Shown here: one piece after another, positions 18,901 to 27,660 of the stretch
Position numbering within the stretch: position 1 is the stretch's first letter
Layout: each line of letters opens with the position of its first letter
NCBI RefSeq assembly: GCF_900106015.1
Contig: NZ_LT629797.1
Span: forward strand, 5,022,001-5,086,000
Source: Pseudomonas sihuiensis
GTDB lineage: Bacteria; Pseudomonadota; Gammaproteobacteria; Pseudomonadales; Pseudomonadaceae
DNA length: 64,000 nucleotides
Reading direction: 5' to 3'
Translations under genes and position numbers: made by a program
The notes under the pieces: model-generated
What the model was told of the DNA's origin: nothing
What the model saw: the letters and a program-made list of their open reading frames with translations, nothing else
The model's database searches: none

Positions 18901-19258
18901 GGGCGGTTCCTGCTGGCGTTATCGGGTAAGACCGTCCCTGTCGCGCGTCTCTGTAGGAGCCGGCTTGCCGGCGATCTGCGTGACCCAGGAAGGGCGCATC
19001 GCCCGCAAGCGGGCTCCTGCGGTGCGTTGAAATTGCAACTTCCATGCCCCGGCTCGGCGAGGCCTCTGCCGCGCGCGCGAGCTTCTGTCTGCCTGGTTGT
19101 TCTGCGCGCAGCTTGCACCAGCGTGGCGCAAGGCGCTGTACGTCAGATGACGTATGCCCTTACGTCATGCTGCGTATACCCCGCTCGGCGGGGGCAAACG
19201 CATCCTTGCTGCGAAGCCGGCGTGGTTCGGCACGAATAACCAGCACAGGAGCACGACC
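18901..19258 (+). promoter_or_regulatory. divergent control region of the amide cluster
   Basis: Gene-free stretch between the kinase gene and urtA. 18953-19020 is an inverted repeat pair whose arms differ: GTAGGAGCCGGCTTGCCGGC at the left, the GCCCGCAAGCGGGCTCC variant at the right. 19139-19176 carries the operator-like motifs described separately. No clear sigma-70 or sigma-54 (-24/-12) promoter was found by eye. An AGGAGC ribosome site lies just before the urtA ATG. Confidence 0.6.
19139..19176. promoter_or_regulatory. two TACGT-N6-(A/G)CGTA motifs before urtA
   Basis: TACGT-CAGATG-ACGTA at 19139-19154 and TACGT-CATGCT-GCGTA at 19161-19176. Their centres are 22 bp apart, two helical turns. 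The nearer centre is about 90 bases before the urtA ATG. The same motif stands about 92 bases before fmdA. They are candidate binding sites for the LuxR-type regulator encoded at 14823-15530. Confidence 0.65.
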
Positions 19259-20491
19259 ATGGACTCTCAACCGATTCGACTTCTTCCTCGCCGGCTGGCG
19301 GTGGGGGCGGCAGCGCTCTCGCTGCTGGCGGCCAGCCTGTTCAGCCATGTGGCCAGCGCCGAGGTGAATACCACCGGCCTGGCGGTGACCGACAGCGAGG
19401 TCACGGTCGGCATTCTGCATTCGGCGACCGGCACCATGGCCATTTCCGAAACCGGTTCGATCCAGGCCGAGCGCCTGGCCATCGAGCAGATCAACGCCAG
19501 TGGTGGTGTGCTCGGCCGGCAGATCAAGGTCATTCAGGAAGATGGGGCTTCCGACTGGCCGACCTTCGCCGAGAAGGCACGTAAGCTGCTGGTCGGCGAC
19601 AAGGTCGCCACCGTGTTTGGCTGCTGGACCTCGGCCTCGCGCAAGGCGGTGCTGCCGGTGTTCGAGAAGGAAAACGGCTTGCTCTACTACCCGACCTTCT
19701 ACGAAGGCCTGGAGCAGTCGAAGAACGTTATCTACACCGGCCAGGAAGCGACCCAGCAGATCCTCGCGGGCCTCGACTGGGTCGCCAAGGAGAAGGGCGC
19801 CAAGACCTTCTACCTGCTGGGCTCGGACTACATCTGGCCGCGCACCTCGATGAAGATCGCGCGCAAGCACATCGAGAACGTGCTCGGCGGCAAGGTCGTC
19901 GGCGAAGAGTACTACCCGCTGGGCAACACCCAGTTCGGCTCGCTGATCAACAAGATCAAGCTGCGCAAACCTGACGTGGTGTTCGCTGCCGTGGTCGGTG
20001 GCTCCAACGTCGCCTTCTACAAGCAGATGAAGGCCGCCGGCGTGACTGCCGACAAGCAGACCCTGCTGACCCTGTCGGTGACCGAAGATGAGCTGCTGGG
20101 TATCGGCGGCGAGAACATGGCCGGCTTCTACGCCTCGATGAAGTACTTCCAGAGTCTGGACAACCCGAACAACGCCGCCTTCGTCGAGGCCTTCAAGGCC
20201 AAGTACGGCCAGGACGCGGTGATCGGTGATGTGACCCAGGCCGCCTACCTCGGCCCATGGTTGTGGAAAGCCGCGGTGGAGAAGGCCGGCAGCTTCGACA
20301 TCGACAAGGTGGTTGCCGCTTCCCCGGGCATCGAGCTGGACACCGCGCCGGAAGGCTACGTCAAGGTGCATGACAACCATCACCTGTGGAGCAAGACCCG
20401 CATCGGTGAAGTGCAGAAAGACGGTCAGTTCAAGGTGGTGTTCGAGTCCGACCTGATCGAGCCGAACCCCTTCCCGGCAGGCTACCAGTAA
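19259..20491 (+). CDS. urtA: urea/short-chain amide ABC transporter, binding protein
   Basis: Periplasmic receptor of a branched-chain-type ABC importer, 410 aa. The signal peptide covers about 1-35 (RRLAVGAAALSLLAASLF ending at the cleavage-like VASA). The mature part has the type-1 binding protein fold with VGILHSATGTMAISE and GGVLGRQIKVI, typical of UrtA/FmdD. The start is ATG 19259 with AGGAGC upstream; an earlier codon at 19154 would add residues with no signal-peptide logic. First gene of the transporter set. Sequence type says urea; the adjacent amidases argue for formamide, acetamide and similar amides as real substrates. Confidence 0.9.
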   Translation: MDSQPIRLLPRRLAVGAAALSLLAASLFSHVASAEVNTTGLAVTDSEVTVGILHSATGTMAISETGSIQAERLAIEQINASGGVLGRQIKVIQEDGASDWPTFAEKARKLLVGDKVATVFGCWTSASRKAVLPVFEKENGLLYYPTFYEGLEQSKNVIYTGQEATQQILAGLDWVAKEKGAKTFYLLGSDYIWPRTSMKIARKHIENVLGGKVVGEEYYPLGNTQFGSLINKIKLRKPDVVFAAVVGGSNVAFYKQMKAAGVTADKQTLLTLSVTEDELLGIGGENMAGFYASMKYFQSLDNPNNAAFVEAFKAKYGQDAVIGDVTQAAYLGPWLWKAAVEKAGSFDIDKVVAASPGIELDTAPEGYVKVHDNHHLWSKTRIGEVQKDGQFKVVFESDLIEPNPFPAGYQ

Positions 20492-20504
20492 GCAACACCC
20501 TCTC

Positions 20505-20556
20505 GCGGGAACCGGCTTGCCGGCGATGAATGGATCGCCGGCAAGCCGGCTCCTAC
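20505..20556. repeat. REP-type palindrome between urtA and urtB
   Basis: Inverted pair built on CCGGCTTGCCGGCGAT and its complement, ending in GGCTCCTAC. It fills most of the gap inside the operon. Such hairpins often lower downstream expression or protect the upstream message, which would suit extra binding protein over permease (inference). Confidence 0.85.
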
Positions 20557-20589
20557 CGGCTTTTCTGTTTTCTTCTGGAGACCATCGAC

Positions 20590-21507
20590 ATGGAATGGCT
20601 ATCGGAATTCGGCGCCATCGCAGCCATGCAGGGGTTCAACGGTTTGTCCGTGTTCTGCGTGCTGCTGCTGATGGCTCTGGGGCTGGCGATCATCTTCGGC
20701 CAGATGGGCGTGATCAACATGGCCCATGGCGAGTTTCTCACCATCGGCGCCTACACCACCTTCGTGGTGTCCTCGCTGACGTCCAGCTACGCACCGGCCT
20801 TCGGGCCTTACTATTTCTTCCTCGCGATCATTCTCTCGTTCTTCATCGCCGGCGCCATCGGCTGGCTGGTGGAGTGGGCGATGATCAGCAAGCTCTACCA
20901 GCGTCCGCTGGATACCCTGCTGGCTACCTGGGGCCTGTCCCTGGTGATGCAGCAGGGCTTTCGCTCGATCTTCGGCGCGCGTGAAGTCAGTGCCACGTTG
21001 CCGGACTGGCTGATGGGGTCGTGGAACCCGACCGAGGCCATCGACATTCCGCGTAACGGCCTGTTCGTCATGGGCCTGACCCTGCTGCTCACTGCGCTGC
21101 TGTTTCTGATGATCTACCGCTCGCGCTGGGGCCTACAGGTACGCGCCACCATGCAGAATCGGGTGATGGCGCGCTCTGTGGGCATCAATACCAAGCGCGT
21201 CGACCGCATGACCTTCGCCCTCGGCTGCGGCGTCGCCGGCGTTGCTGGCGCGGCCTTCACCACCATCGGTTCGACCGGGCCGACCGCAGGTTCGCTGTAC
21301 ATCGTCGACACCTTCCTGGTGGTGGTGTTCGGCGGCGCCTCCAGCCTGCTCGGCACCATCGCCTCGGCGTTCAGCATCGCCCAGGCGCAATCGCTGCTGG
21401 AGTTCTTCACCAGTGGTTCGATGGCCAAGGTACTGACCCTGTCCGCCGTGGTGCTGATCCTCATGCTTCGTCCACAGGGTTTGTTCTCGGCCAAGGTGCG
21501 CAAATGA
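20590..21507 (+). CDS. urtB: amide/urea ABC transporter permease 1
   Basis: LivH-type inner-membrane permease, 305 aa, with about eight hydrophobic helices. Seen: GLAIIFGQMGVINMAHGEFL near residue 35, the standard LivH/UrtB signature, and RATMQNRVMARSVGI, the cytoplasmic coupling loop facing the ATPases. The start is ATG 20590; the longer frame from 20530 runs back into the repeat and adds nothing recognisable. It lacks the N-terminal periplasmic extension of many urease-linked UrtB proteins, being a permease domain only. Pairs with UrtC as the membrane heterodimer. Confidence 0.9.
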   Translation: MEWLSEFGAIAAMQGFNGLSVFCVLLLMALGLAIIFGQMGVINMAHGEFLTIGAYTTFVVSSLTSSYAPAFGPYYFFLAIILSFFIAGAIGWLVEWAMISKLYQRPLDTLLATWGLSLVMQQGFRSIFGAREVSATLPDWLMGSWNPTEAIDIPRNGLFVMGLTLLLTALLFLMIYRSRWGLQVRATMQNRVMARSVGINTKRVDRMTFALGCGVAGVAGAAFTTIGSTGPTAGSLYIVDTFLVVVFGGASSLLGTIASAFSIAQAQSLLEFFTSGSMAKVLTLSAVVLILMLRPQGLFSAKVRK

Positions 21508-21510
21508 AAA

Positions 21511-21569
21511 GTAGGAGCCCGCTTGCGGGCGATTGCAAACCTGTTCATCGCCCGCAAGCGGGCTCCTAC
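21511..21569. repeat. REP-type palindrome between urtB and urtC
   Basis: GTAGGAGCCCGCTTGCGGGCGA and its inverse, ending GGCTCCTAC. Variant with a CCCGCTTGCGGG core. It begins 3 bases after the urtB stop and ends about 25 bases before urtC. Confidence 0.88.
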
Positions 21570-21595
21570 GGGACTGTTGAATTGAGGGCATGGGC

Positions 21596-22765
21596 ATGAA
21601 TCCGACACTCGACAAACTGCTCGGCGGCAAGCAGGGCGCCATCGCTCTGGCGCTGCTCGCCGCGCTGATACTGGTGGTGTTCCCGCTGGCGCTCGATGCC
21701 TTCCGCCTGAACATGGTGGGCAAATACCTGACCTACGCCTTCGTCGCCGTTGGCCTGGTGCTGTGCTGGGGTTATGGAGGCATCCTCAGTCTGGGCCAGG
21801 GCATCTTCTTCGGCCTGGGCGGTTACTGCATGGCGATGTTCCTCAAGCTCGAGGCATCCGACCCGGAGAGCACCAAGATCCAGTCCACGCCGGGTATTCC
21901 GGACTTCATGGACTGGAACCAGATCACCGAACTGCCACTGTTCTGGGAACCCTTCCACAGCCTGAGCTTCACCCTGATCGCGGTGGTGGTGGTGCCGGTG
22001 TTGTTAGCCTTGGTGATCGGTATTGCGATGTTCAAGCGCCGCGTCGGTGACGTGTACTTTTCCATCGTCACCCAGGCCATCGCGCTGATTCTCACCGTGC
22101 TGATCATCGGCCAGCAGGGGCTGACCGGTGGCGTCAACGGCATCACCGACCTGCGCACGCTCAAGGGCTGGGACATCCGCAGCGACGAGGCCAAGCTGAT
22201 CCTCTACTTCATCAGTGCGGTGCTGCTCATCGGCTGCATTCTCATCGCCCGTTTCATCATCGCTTCCAAGCTCGGTCGCCTGCTCCTGGCCATGCGCGAC
22301 AAGGAAGAACGGGTGCGTTTCTCCGGCTACGACGTGGCCAGCTTCAAGATCTTCGTGTTCTGCGTCGGCGCGGCCTTCGCCGGTATCGGCGGGGCGATGT
22401 TCACCCTGCAGGTGGGTTTCATGTCGCCGAGCTTCGTCGGCATCGTGCCGTCGATCGAGATGGTCATCTTCGCCGCGGTCGGCGGGCGTCTGTCGCTGCT
22501 CGGTGCGGTGTATGGCGCATTGCTGGTCAACTTCGGCAAGACCTACTTCTCCGAGAGTTTCCCCGAGCTGTGGCTGTACCTGATGGGCGGCCTGTTCATC
22601 GTCGTGGTCATGTACTTCCCCAATGGCCTGGCCGGCCTCTGGGACAGCCACGGCAAGCGCTGGCTGGCAAGGCTGCGGCGCAAACCGCAGGTGGCCGCTG
22701 CGCCAAAGCCCGTTGCCGTTGCCACCAGCAAGCGCCCAACCCCTGAACTGGAGACCACGCCATGA
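21596..22765 (+). CDS. urtC: amide/urea ABC transporter permease 2
   Basis: LivM-type permease, 389 aa, with about nine to ten hydrophobic helices. Seen: GLVLCWGYGGILSLGQGIFF near residue 58, the conserved LivM/UrtC motif. A long insertion follows (about 85-120), and RFSGYDVASFKIFVF is the coupling-helix region. Two in-frame ATGs, at 21590 and 21596, are possible; the second is better spaced from the GAGGG site. A short Pro/Ala/Lys-rich tail ends the protein. Its stop overlaps the urtD start (ATGA at 22762), so permease and ATPase are coupled. Confidence 0.92.
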   Translation: MNPTLDKLLGGKQGAIALALLAALILVVFPLALDAFRLNMVGKYLTYAFVAVGLVLCWGYGGILSLGQGIFFGLGGYCMAMFLKLEASDPESTKIQSTPGIPDFMDWNQITELPLFWEPFHSLSFTLIAVVVVPVLLALVIGIAMFKRRVGDVYFSIVTQAIALILTVLIIGQQGLTGGVNGITDLRTLKGWDIRSDEAKLILYFISAVLLIGCILIARFIIASKLGRLLLAMRDKEERVRFSGYDVASFKIFVFCVGAAFAGIGGAMFTLQVGFMSPSFVGIVPSIEMVIFAAVGGRLSLLGAVYGALLVNFGKTYFSESFPELWLYLMGGLFIVVVMYFPNGLAGLWDSHGKRWLARLRRKPQVAAAPKPVAVATSKRPTPELETTP

Positions 22766-23523
22766 GCAGCCCTGCAGGCTTTCAGGCCGCCAAGCCGGTA
22801 CTGGCCATCGAGGGACTGACCGTGTCCTTCGACGGCTTCAAGGCGGTCAACGACCTCAACCTCTATGTCGACCGCAACGAGGTGCATGTGGTGATCGGCC
22901 CCAACGGCGCCGGCAAGACCACGGTGCTCGACCTGATCTGCGGCAAGACCCGCGCCACCGCCGGCAGCATCGATTTCGACGGCCGTGAGCTGACCAAGAT
23001 GCGCGAGTTCGACATCGTCCGTGCTGGCGTCGGGCGCAAGTTCCAGAACCCGTCGATCTACGAAAACCTGACAGTGTTCGAGAACCTGGAAATGTCCTAC
23101 CCGGCCGGGCGCAAGGTGTTCGGCGCGCTGTTCTTCAAGCGCACGCAAGAGGTGATCGAGCGGGTCGAACAGGTGGCACAGGAAATCATGCTCGGTGATC
23201 ACCTGCACCGGCAGGCCGACCTGCTTTCGCACGGGCAGAAGCAGTGGCTGGAGATCGGCATGCTGCTGATGCAGGACCCGCAGTTGCTGATGCTCGACGA
23301 GCCGGTGGCCGGCATGAGCGTCAGCGAGCGGGTGGCCACGGCCGAGCTGCTCAAGCGCATCAGTCAGGGCCGCTCGGTGCTGGTCATCGAGCACGACATG
23401 GAATTCGTCAAGAGCATTGCCCACCGCGTCACCGTGCTGCACCAGGGCAAGGTGCTGGCCGAAGGCAGCATGGACGCGGTGCAGAGCAATCCCAAGGTCA
23501 TCGAGGTGTACCTGGGGCATTGA
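22762..23523 (+). CDS. urtD: amide/urea ABC transporter ATPase 1
   Basis: LivG-type cytoplasmic ATPase, 253 aa. Walker A GPNGAGKTT (about residues 50-58), ABC signature LSHGQKQWLEIG, which is the UrtD form rather than LSGGQ, and Walker B LLMLDEPVAGMS. VGRKFQNPSIYENLTVFENL is the Q-loop region. Starts inside the urtC stop (ATGA). Works with UrtE to drive the UrtBC channel. Confidence 0.94.
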   Translation: MSSPAGFQAAKPVLAIEGLTVSFDGFKAVNDLNLYVDRNEVHVVIGPNGAGKTTVLDLICGKTRATAGSIDFDGRELTKMREFDIVRAGVGRKFQNPSIYENLTVFENLEMSYPAGRKVFGALFFKRTQEVIERVEQVAQEIMLGDHLHRQADLLSHGQKQWLEIGMLLMQDPQLLMLDEPVAGMSVSERVATAELLKRISQGRSVLVIEHDMEFVKSIAHRVTVLHQGKVLAEGSMDAVQSNPKVIEVYLGH

Positions 23524-23536
23524 TCCCCTTTCAGGA

Positions 23537-23670
23537 CACTTCTAAAAACTACCTGCGTTGTCATCACTGCGTTAAAAACAAGCTCAAAATGCTCATTTAC
23601 AGCTCGTAAACTCCGCTTTTTCGCTTGTTTTTGCCTTGTGCTGACTGCCTCGCCTACGTTTTTAGAGGTG
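23537..23670. mobile_element. MITE-like element with 13-bp inverted ends
   Basis: 134-base segment in the urtD-urtE gap. Its ends CACTTCTAAAAAC (23537-23549) and GTTTTTAGAGGTG (23658-23670) match as inverted repeats at 12 of 13 positions. The interior is markedly AT-rich compared with its neighbours (GTTAAAAACAAGC, CGCTTGTTTTTGCC), has a second internal inverted pair, and holds no credible gene. It looks like a non-autonomous element; no target-site duplication was clear. Confidence 0.6.
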
Positions 23671-23720
23671 CCCGTCACCGACCGTAGGGTGCGCTGTGCG
23701 CACCATGCGACCGAGCCGCG

Positions 23721-23741
23721 TAGCCCGGATGAAATCCGGGA
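23721..23741. repeat. single TAGCCCGGAT repeat
   Basis: One copy of the hairpin found twice at 14719-14776, here just before urtE. The 20 bases after it carry the AAGGAGT ribosome site of urtE. Confidence 0.7.
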
Positions 23742-23763
23742 CGTGTTTAGCAAGGAGTTATCT

Positions 23764-24453
23764 ATGTTCCAGATCAGCAACCTCGCTTCCGGGTACGGCC
23801 AGAGCCAGATCCTCCACGAGCTCAACCTCGACGTGGCGAAGAAGGAAATCGTCGCGGTGATGGGCCGCAACGGCATGGGCAAGACCACCCTGTTCAAGAG
23901 CCTGATGGGCATCCTGCCGCAGTGGGGCGGGCAGATTCGCGTGGACGGCAAGGACGTGTCGAAACTGGAGACCCATCAGCGCGTGGAAAGCGGCATCGCC
24001 TACGTGCCGCAGGGGCGGATGATCTTTCCCAGCATGACCGTGCTGGAAAACATTCAGACCGGCCTGCCGGCCTCCGCCGGCGGCAAGGTGCCGGACGATC
24101 TCTATGCATTGTTCCCGGTGCTGCTCGAGATGCGCCACCGCAAGGGCGGCAACCTCTCCGGTGGCCAGCAGCAACAGCTGGCCATCGCCCGCGCGCTGGC
24201 CACCAACCCCAAGGTGCTGCTGCTCGACGAACCCACCGAGGGTATCCAGCCGTCGATCATCAAGGACATCGCCCGCAGCCTGAAGGAGATCCGCAACATG
24301 CGTGACCTGACCATCGTGGTGTCCGAGCAGGTGCTGTCGTTCACCATGGAAATCGCCGACCGCTTCCTGGTCATCGAGAAGGGCAAGTTCGTGGTCGAGG
24401 AAACCCGCGACAAGGTCGACGAGGCGAGCATCAGTCGCTATCTGTCGGTGTGA
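23764..24453 (+). CDS. urtE: amide/urea ABC transporter ATPase 2
   Basis: LivF-type ATPase, 229 aa. Walker A GRNGMGKTT (the Met is typical of UrtE), signature LSGGQQQQLAIARAL, Walker B LLLDEPTEGIQPS. The start is ATG 23764 with AAGGAGT upstream; the frame is open further back but runs through repeats. It is separated from urtD by 240 bases with a MITE-like element and a repeat, so transcription of the last subunit may be reduced or start separately. Completes the five-subunit importer. Confidence 0.94.
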   Translation: MFQISNLASGYGQSQILHELNLDVAKKEIVAVMGRNGMGKTTLFKSLMGILPQWGGQIRVDGKDVSKLETHQRVESGIAYVPQGRMIFPSMTVLENIQTGLPASAGGKVPDDLYALFPVLLEMRHRKGGNLSGGQQQQLAIARALATNPKVLLLDEPTEGIQPSIIKDIARSLKEIRNMRDLTIVVSEQVLSFTMEIADRFLVIEKGKFVVEETRDKVDEASISRYLSV

Positions 24454-24461
24454 CGCAATCT

Positions 24462-24524
24462 GTAGGAGCCCGCTTGCGGGCGATGCTGTCGTTTGCAATC
24501 AATCGCCGGCAAGCCGGCTCCTAC
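24462..24524. repeat. hybrid REP palindrome after urtE
   Basis: The left arm is the CCCGCTTGCGGG variant, the right arm the CCGGCAAGCCGG variant, both in the GTAGGAGCC/GGCTCCTAC frame. The mixed arms show that two subfamilies have recombined or paired here. Confidence 0.85.
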
Positions 24525-24629
24525 AGGTACAAATTCCCGCTTTACGGCCACTGTGTTCTCCATGCAGCGGCCGCTTTTTCGTGCCTGCTAAAAATGCCTG
24601 CAGGCCTCATGAATCCTGCAATGCGGGCA

Positions 24630-24645
24630 TACGTCATCCAACGTA
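24630..24645. promoter_or_regulatory. TACGT-N6-ACGTA motif before fmdA
   Basis: TACGT-CATCCA-ACGTA, same arms and spacing as the motif at 19139-19154. Its centre is about 92 bases before the fmdA ATG, nearly the same distance as the nearer urtA site. Candidate site for the LuxR-type regulator; fmdA probably has its own promoter after the repeat at 24462. Confidence 0.6.
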
Positions 24646-24729
24646 TTTGCCGATTTCACCGCGCGTTCGAGACTGGCTGCGTACCCCGGCACAGGCCGGC
24701 ATTCCTCACATGTCTTATGGAGCTCAGTC

Positions 24730-25959
24730 ATGACCGATACCCTGATCAAGGTCGACCTCAACCAGGCTGCTACCGATAACGAACAGGTGCACAACCGCTG
24801 GCACCCGGACATTCCCATGGCCTGCTGGGTCAACCCGGGCGATGACTTCATTCTCGAGACCTACGACTGGACCGGCGGTGCGATCAAGAACGACGACGAT
24901 GCCAGCGATGTGCGCGACGTCGACCTGTCCACCGTGCATTACCTGTCCGGCCCGGTAGGCGTCAAAGGCGCTCAGCCGGGCGACCTGCTGATCGTCGAAC
25001 TGCTCGATATCGGCGCCAAGCAGGACATGCTCTGGGGTTTCAACGGCTTCTTCTCGAAGAACAACGGCGGCGGTTTTCTGACCGACCATTTCCCCTCGGC
25101 GCAGAAGTCGATCTGGGACTTCGAGGGCATGTTCACCAAGAGCCGGCACATTCCCGGCGTGCGTTTCGCCGGCCTGATCCACCCGGGGCTGATCGGCTGC
25201 CTGCCGGATCACAAGATGCTCGCCGACTGGAACAAGCGCGAGCAGGCGCTGATCGATACCAACCCGACCCGCGTACCGCCGCTGGCCAACCCGCCGTTCG
25301 CCAGCACCGCGCACATGGGCAAGATGAGGGGCGAGGCCCGCGACCTGGCGGCCGCTACCGGCGCGCGCACCGTGCCGCCGCGTGAGCATGGCGGCAACTG
25401 CGACATCAAGGATCTGTCGCGTGGCTCGAAGATCTTCTTCCCGGTCTACGTCGATGGCGCCGGCCTGTCGGTGGGCGACCTGCACTTCAGCCAGGGCGAC
25501 GGTGAGATCACCTTCTGCGGCGCCATCGAGATGGCCGGCTGGGTACACATGAAGGTCGAACTGATCAAGGGCGGCATGGCCAAGTACGGGATCAAGAACC
25601 CGATCTTCAAGCCCAGCCCGATCGTGCCCACCTACAACAACTACCTGATCTTCGAAGGCATCTCGGTCGACGACGACGGCAAGCAGCACTACCTGGACGT
25701 CAACCTGGCCTACAAGCAGGCCTGCCTCAACGCCATCAACTACCTGACCAAGTTCGGCTACTCGCCGGCTCAGGGCTACTCGCTGCTTGGCTCGGCGCCG
25801 GTGCAGGGACACATCAGCGGCGTGGTCGACATCCCCAACGCCTGCGCCACGCTGTGGCTGCCGACCGATATCTTCGAGTTCGACATCAACCCCAGCGCCA
25901 GCGGTCCGACCAAGTTCCTCGACGGCAGCATCGACCTGCCCATCGCCTACGACAAGTGA
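24730..25959 (+). CDS. fmdA: formamidase/acetamidase FmdA
   Basis: Hydrolyses formamide, and more weakly acetamide, to ammonia and the acid. 409 aa, normal for the FmdA/AmdA acetamidase family, which is unrelated to AmiE. Seen: NRWHPDIPM (about 19-27), the acidic GAIKNDDDASDVRDVDL region, HGGNCDIKDL near 225 and FCGAIEMAGW near 260, all family hallmarks. Soluble cytoplasmic enzyme. Start ATG 24730 with GGAG upstream. It lies between the transporter and fmdB, as in the short-chain amide gene set of Methylophilus. Confidence 0.95.
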   Translation: MTDTLIKVDLNQAATDNEQVHNRWHPDIPMACWVNPGDDFILETYDWTGGAIKNDDDASDVRDVDLSTVHYLSGPVGVKGAQPGDLLIVELLDIGAKQDMLWGFNGFFSKNNGGGFLTDHFPSAQKSIWDFEGMFTKSRHIPGVRFAGLIHPGLIGCLPDHKMLADWNKREQALIDTNPTRVPPLANPPFASTAHMGKMRGEARDLAAATGARTVPPREHGGNCDIKDLSRGSKIFFPVYVDGAGLSVGDLHFSQGDGEITFCGAIEMAGWVHMKVELIKGGMAKYGIKNPIFKPSPIVPTYNNYLIFEGISVDDDGKQHYLDVNLAYKQACLNAINYLTKFGYSPAQGYSLLGSAPVQGHISGVVDIPNACATLWLPTDIFEFDINPSASGPTKFLDGSIDLPIAYDK

Positions 25960-25971
25960 GCGTACCCGCCT

Positions 25972-26018
25972 GTGGGAGGGGCTTCAGCCGCGACAATCGC
26001 CGCTAAAGCGCCTCCCAC
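25972..26018. repeat. REP-type palindrome before fmdB
   Basis: GTGGGAGGGGCTTCAGCCGC with an inverted right arm ending GCCTCCCAC. Fills the fmdA-fmdB gap. Confidence 0.8.
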
Positions 26019-26055
26019 AATGCGCCGTCGTCCTATCTTTTGCGAGGAACCAGTC

Positions 26056-26403
26056 ATGCCCATCTACGAATACGACTGCCCGAGCTGTGGCGATTTCACC
26101 GTGCTGCGGCCGATGGCCGAGCGTGACGCCGCCTGCGCCTGCCCGTACTGCGATACGCCGAGCGAGCGGGTAATTCTCAGTGCACCGGGCCTGACCAGCA
26201 TGGCCGGCAGCCAGCGCCGCGCCCATGAAACCAACGAGCGCAGCGCCCACGCGCCGCAAAATCTCGAAGAGTACAAGGCCAACCGCAAGCACCCGGCCGG
26301 CTGCAGTTGCTGCGGCCCGAGCAAACCGGTCGAGCGCACCAAGGCCAACCCCCACGGCCTCAAGGCCAGCCCTTCGGCGCGGCCGTGGATGATCAGTCAC
26401 TGA
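26056..26403 (+). CDS. FmdB-family zinc-ribbon protein
   Basis: 115 aa. [14 protein letters not shown] is the canonical FmdB start with the first Cys pair, and [13 protein letters not shown] gives the second; together they form a small zinc ribbon (residues 1-45). The rest is polar, has another Cys pair (CSCCGPSKP, about 80-88) and a basic tail. FmdB was named as a regulator of formamidase in Methylophilus; the biochemical role is still weakly defined. The start is ATG 26056 with GAGGAA upstream. The position directly after fmdA supports a link to amide use. Confidence 0.88.
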   Translation: MPIYEYDCPSCGDFTVLRPMAERDAACACPYCDTPSERVILSAPGLTSMAGSQRRAHETNERSAHAPQNLEEYKANRKHPAGCSCCGPSKPVERTKANPHGLKASPSARPWMISH

Positions 26404-26450
26404 GGCTGTTTATTGGGTCCCCGCCTGCGCGGTGATGACGTGGGTTTTCA

Positions 26451-26577
26451 CCGTCATTCCCGCGAATGCGGGAATCCAGTTCGCAGAACGTTCCTGTCGG
26501 AGCGGCTGGGTGGCATTGCGCTTCAGCCGCAATAAAAGGCGAAACAGAGAGCATTTCGCGGCTGAAGCCGCTCCCAC
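26451..26577. repeat. two palindromic repeats before amiE
   Basis: First, 26456-26475 is a perfect ATTCCCGC-GAAT-GCGGGAAT hairpin within a longer unit (CCGTC before, CCAG after) related to the one near 1527. Second, 26497-26577 is a REP pair (CGGAGCGGCT ... AGCCGCTCCCAC) with a decayed left arm. They fill most of the 205-base fmdB-amiE gap; the amiE ribosome site GGAGG follows at 26594-26598. Confidence 0.75.
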
Positions 26578-26608
26578 AAACAAGCAGTCAACCGGAGGAT
26601 CTACAGCC

Positions 26609-27649
26609 ATGCGCCACGGCGATATTTCCAGCAGCCCTGATACCGTCGGCGTTGCCGTCGTCAATTACAAGATGCCGCGCCTGCACACCAAGGCCGAAGT
26701 GCTCGACAACGCGCGCAAGATCGCCGAGATGATCAAGGGCATGAAGCTCGGCCTGCCCGGCATGGACCTGGTGGTGTTCCCCGAATACAGCACCATGGGC
26801 ATCATGTACGACAAGGACGAGATGATGGCCACCGCAGCGACCATCCCCGGTGAGGAAACCGCGATCTTCTCCGCCGCATGTCGCGAGGCCAGGACCTGGG
26901 GCATCTTCTCGCTCACCGGCGAGCGTCACGAAGAGCACCCGCACAAGGCACCATACAACACGCTCATCCTGATCAACGACCAGGGCGATATCGTCCAGCG
27001 CTACCGCAAGTGCATTCCCTGGTGCCCCATCGAGGGCTGGTATCCGGGCGACCGCACCTACGTCTCCGAAGGCCCCAAGGGCATGAAGATCAGCCTGATC
27101 ATCTGCGACGACGGCAACTACCCGGAAATCTGGCGCGACTGCGCGATGAAGGGCGCCGAGCTGATCGTGCGCTGCCAGGGCTACATGTACCCGGCCAAGG
27201 ATCAGCAGGTGCTGATGGCCAAGACCATGGCCTGGGCCAACAACTGCTACGTGGCGGTGGCCAACGCTACCGGCTTCGATGGCGTGTACAGCTACTTTGG
27301 CCACTCCGCGCTGATCGGCTTCGACGGCCGCACCCTGGGCGAGTGCGGCGAGGAGGAAATGGGCATCCAGTACGCCCAGCTGTCGGTGTCGCAGATCCGC
27401 GATGCGCGCGCCAACGACCAGTCGCAGAACCACCTGTTCAAGCTGCTGCATCGCGGCTACACCGGCGTCTATAACTCCGGTGATGGCGACAAGGGCGTGG
27501 CTGATTGCCCGTTCGAGTTCTACCGCACCTGGGTGCTGGATGCGCAGAAGGCCCAGGAGGACGTGGAGAAACTCACCCGCTCGACCATCGGCGTGGCCGA
27601 CTGCCCCGTGGGTGAGTTGCCACATCCGGGCAAGGAACGCACGGCCTGA
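26609..27649 (+). CDS. amiE: aliphatic amidase AmiE
   Basis: Nitrilase-fold enzyme that hydrolyses short aliphatic amides to ammonia and carboxylate. 346 aa, the same length as P. aeruginosa AmiE, and MRHGDISSS at the N-terminus is nearly the same. Catalytic residues are in place: Glu59 (FPEYS), Lys134 (YRKCIPWCP) and Cys166 ([12 protein letters not shown]). The start is ATG 26609 with GGAGG 10 bases before. The frame is open further upstream, but that region is repeat sequence. Followed by amiB as in the classical ami operon, while amiC, amiR and amiS are absent here. Confidence 0.97.
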   Translation: MRHGDISSSPDTVGVAVVNYKMPRLHTKAEVLDNARKIAEMIKGMKLGLPGMDLVVFPEYSTMGIMYDKDEMMATAATIPGEETAIFSAACREARTWGIFSLTGERHEEHPHKAPYNTLILINDQGDIVQRYRKCIPWCPIEGWYPGDRTYVSEGPKGMKISLIICDDGNYPEIWRDCAMKGAELIVRCQGYMYPAKDQQVLMAKTMAWANNCYVAVANATGFDGVYSYFGHSALIGFDGRTLGECGEEEMGIQYAQLSVSQIRDARANDQSQNHLFKLLHRGYTGVYNSGDGDKGVADCPFEFYRTWVLDAQKAQEDVEKLTRSTIGVADCPVGELPHPGKERTA

Positions 27650-27660
27650 ACCTCCGTCTG

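Noticed and set aside
19081..19258. Sigma-54 promoter before urtA
   Set aside because: Nitrogen genes often have one, but no GG-N10-GC pair in a proper -24/-12 context was found by eye.
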